Below are positions 62,289-64,000 of a stretch of 64,000 bases of DNA, piece by piece. The stretch's first letter is position 1. Each line of letters starts with the position of its first letter. The stretch is from Pygmaiobacter massiliensis. Lineage in GTDB: Bacteria; Bacillota; Clostridia; Oscillospirales; Ruminococcaceae. The DNA lies in contig JALFTI010000021.1 in the NCBI GenBank assembly GCA_022778585.1, positions 62,001 through 126,000 on the forward strand. Direction: 5' to 3'. Made by a program: the position numbers and the translations under genes. A model generated the notes under the pieces. The model worked only from the letters and a program-made list of their open reading frames with translations. It was not told the origin of the DNA and ran no database searches.

Positions 62289-63059
62289 ATGGAAAAGACC
62301 AATGAACTTTGGAAGCTGACCGCCCATGCGGTCAAACAGGGCGGTTACGACAAGGTTGTGCTGGCAGTAGGTTCCTGCGAAGCGCATGGCCAGCACCTGG
62401 CGGAAGGCTGCGACACCTTTGTTTCTTACGAGCTGGCCCGCCGCACAGCCGACCGGGTGAAGGGAATGCTGGTATTGCCGCCGGTTACGGTGGGGTACAG
62501 CGGCCACTACGATTCGTTCCCGTTTACCTTAACCTTGCAGTATGAAACGGTCATTCATGTGGTAGAGGATATCCTCACTTCGGTTTTGTCCAACGGCGTG
62601 AACAAAATTTTAATTATCAACGGTCACGACGGCAACATTGCCCCCATTGAAATTGCCTGCCGCAAGGTGAAGGAAGCCTGGCCCGACGCCCGCATGCTGG
62701 TGCTGGACGAGTGGTGGGTGACCGGCGGCAAGCTTTTGCCAGATCTGTTTGAGGTATGGGGCGGCCTGGGCCACGCCGGTGAAGGGGAAACCTCCATTGC
62801 CTACCACATGTTCCCGCAGTATTGTGAACCGGAGCAGGCTACCTGTGTTGTGCCTCAGCTGCCGGATGGCATTAACATTAAATGGGATTTTGGCGAACTG
62901 ACCAACACCGCCCAAACCGGCGACGCCACCAAGGGCACCGCTGAAAAGGGGAAAAAGATGGCCGACGCTTTGGTGGATTATCTGGAGCAGCTGGTTAACA
63001 AAATGGACGCCTGTGGATGGAACTATGCAACCCCTGGTGCCCAAAAGCCGCTGGGCTGA
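62289..63059 (+). CDS. Creatininase family amidohydrolase
   Basis: 256 aa. The metal-binding layout of the family is visible: VGSCEAHGQHLAEGCD (Glu, His, Asp) near 28-43, INGHDGN (His) near 110 and GHAGEGETSIAYHM (Glu) near 160. Members hydrolyse creatinine, or act on other cyclic amides such as formamidopyrimidines and mycofactocin precursors; here the substrate is unknown. ATG 62289 follows AAGGGG. Confidence 0.9.
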   Translation: MEKTNELWKLTAHAVKQGGYDKVVLAVGSCEAHGQHLAEGCDTFVSYELARRTADRVKGMLVLPPVTVGYSGHYDSFPFTLTLQYETVIHVVEDILTSVLSNGVNKILIINGHDGNIAPIEIACRKVKEAWPDARMLVLDEWWVTGGKLLPDLFEVWGGLGHAGEGETSIAYHMFPQYCEPEQATCVVPQLPDGINIKWDFGELTNTAQTGDATKGTAEKGKKMADALVDYLEQLVNKMDACGWNYATPGAQKPLG

Positions 63060-63110
63060 GCTTTGAAAGCACAGGGGACAGCTTGCCCAGGGCTGCAGCC
63101 TAAAAGAATA

Positions 63111-63143
63111 AAAAGCGTGGGGCGGCCTGCTCCGCGCTTTTTT
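63111..63143 (+). terminator. Terminator of the creatininase-family gene
   Basis: AAAGCGTGGGGC, loop, GCTCCGCGCTTTTTT (two G-U pairs). Confidence 0.65.
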
Positions 63144-63266
63144 GCGCCAAGGCATAAAGCAAAGGCACAGGGGTGGTTTATGGCATAAAGCCATAGCAAA
63201 AGCCAGGCGCTCACAAAGGCAAAACGCTTTGCTTTATACGCTGCCGCGGCCATAAGCCATAAAAAG

Positions 63267-63331
63267 TTTACAAACCGGCCAAACTTTTGTGAGGGCTAAA
63301 GTTTGTAAAGTGGGTGAAAATACAGTATAAT
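63267..63331 (+). promoter_or_regulatory. Promoter and dyad of the last gene
   Basis: -35 TTGTAA (63303-63308), 17 bp, -10 TATAAT (63326-63331). TTTACAAAC (63267-63275) and GTTTGTAAA (63301-63309) form a perfect inverted repeat overlapping the -35. Confidence 0.6.
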
Positions 63332-63400
63332 ATTTGCTGAATTGGCCGCCTGGCAGCGGCTTGGCAATTTGCCGTACAGAAAGGAAAGGAAACAGCTAGT

Positions 63401-64000
63401 ATGAACAAAAGTTCTGCCTATGACGCTACGCCCGGCCAGGGAGGGGGCACGGTGAAAAAAACACTGATTAACCTGCTGGTTACCCTGGTGTTTGGCCTTG
63501 TGTATTTTTACCTGGAATTGCCGGCACTGAACCTGCACGACCAGGAATTTTATGTTTTTGTATTTTTGCTGTCGGCGGTGTGGTGCGTCAGCTCCATTTT
63601 AACCTCTGGCCTGTGGAAGTTGCAGGGGCAGGGTGACTTTTTCCGGTCGGTAAAAAACAACTGCCGGCTGCCGCTTATTATCTGCGCTGCATTGGTGGTT
63701 ATTTTCCTGCTGGGCAGCCTGCTTTCCAGTGTTATTTTGCGGGCCGGCAGCTACAGCAAACTGTTAAGTTTTGAAACCGGGGACTTTTCTACCGATGTAA
63801 CCCAGGTGTCCTACGACCAAATTCCCATGCTGGACGCGGACAGCGCTTCCAAGCTGGCTGACCGTAAGCTGGGCGAGCTTTCGGACATGGTAAGCCAGTT
63901 TGAAGTGTCGGACACCAATACCCAAATCAATTACCAGGACCGGCCGGTGCGGGTTGCACCACTGGTATACGGCGACTTGATTAAATGGTTCAACAACCGC
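63401..64000 (+). CDS. Membrane protein, N-terminal 200 residues (runs off the window)
   Basis: ATG 63401 (AAAGGAAAGG upstream; GTG 63452 is an alternative start). Three to four membrane segments in residues 18-135 (LINLLVTLVFGLVYFYLEL, FYVFVFLLSAVWCVSSIL, LPLIICAALVVIFLLGSLL), then a soluble outer region, SYSKLLSFETGDFSTDVTQVSYDQIPMLDADSASKLADRKLGEL. I recall similar uncharacterised clostridial membrane proteins with this DxDSAxxLADRKLG stretch but cannot name the family. Open at the right edge. Confidence 0.7.
   Translation, partial: MNKSSAYDATPGQGGGTVKKTLINLLVTLVFGLVYFYLELPALNLHDQEFYVFVFLLSAVWCVSSILTSGLWKLQGQGDFFRSVKNNCRLPLIICAALVVIFLLGSLLSSVILRAGSYSKLLSFETGDFSTDVTQVSYDQIPMLDADSASKLADRKLGELSDMVSQFEVSDTNTQINYQDRPVRVAPLVYGDLIKWFNNR

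Overview
The window comes from a GC-rich gut Firmicute, most likely an Oscillospiraceae/Ruminococcaceae-type clostridium. The basis is the conserved block ecfA2-ecfT-truA, a DUF5711 protein, a ClpC-like unfoldase with an N-terminal zinc finger, a methionine T-box leader, sigma-A-type promoters, strong GGAGG ribosome binding sites and a bile-salt-hydrolase-family gene. This is inference from gene content; no 16S rRNA is present. No prophage, insertion sequence or CRISPR array was seen.

Layout. 0-6.3 kb: end of the ECF vitamin-transporter operon, truA, DUF5711, CvpA, ClpC-like ATPase, tRNA-Gly. 6.6-11.3 kb: accessory stress region (ArsR regulator, DUF318-type permease, small redox protein, PadR regulator, two-domain flavodoxin-like oxidoreductase, chloramphenicol-acetyltransferase-like enzyme) in which three genes are interrupted. 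11.8-13.9 kb: BlaI/BlaR1-like pair in which BlaR1 carries an M23 peptidase domain, with two BlaI-type operators. 14.2-24.7 kb: housekeeping and regulatory genes (RlmI, a broken maltose acetyltransferase, flavodoxin, sirtuin, LysR/MATE pair, MocR regulator divergent from an ECF S component, SGNH hydrolase).

24.8-45.4 kb is a surface-polysaccharide locus. A leftward operon encodes a legionaminic-acid-type nonulosonic acid pathway (LegB, LegC, PtmE, LegI/NeuB, LegG/NeuC, LegF/NeuA), two Gfo/Idh/MocA dehydrogenases and three membrane proteins, two of them with glycosyltransferase-like architecture. A divergent rightward operon carries an MBOAT O-acyltransferase, its SGNH partner, a putative glycosyltransferase and a Wzx flippase, followed by an N-acetyl sugar amidotransferase. 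Together they plausibly build, modify and export a nonulosonic-acid-containing glycan. No LegH acetyltransferase is visible.

45.7-48.6 kb: T-box-controlled metNIQ methionine importer. 48.9-53.1 kb: a small protein preceded by a -1 slippery heptamer, a DUF1836 protein, and a copper efflux unit (CsoR-type operator, CopA fused to a CopZ-like domain, CsoR). 53.5-56.1 kb: tRNA-Val, typA/bipA, tRNA-Thr, tRNA-Tyr. 56.3-64 kb: GPP34-like protein behind a 7-bp tandem repeat, MerR-like regulator, anion permease, choloylglycine hydrolase, glycerol-dehydrogenase-like enzyme, a broken hypothetical gene, a creatininase-family amidohydrolase and the start of a membrane protein.

Five accessory genes are broken by frameshifts at or near short homopolymers and/or in-frame stops, while the housekeeping genes are intact. 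That pattern suggests real gene decay more than uniform sequencing error, but raw reads would be needed to decide.
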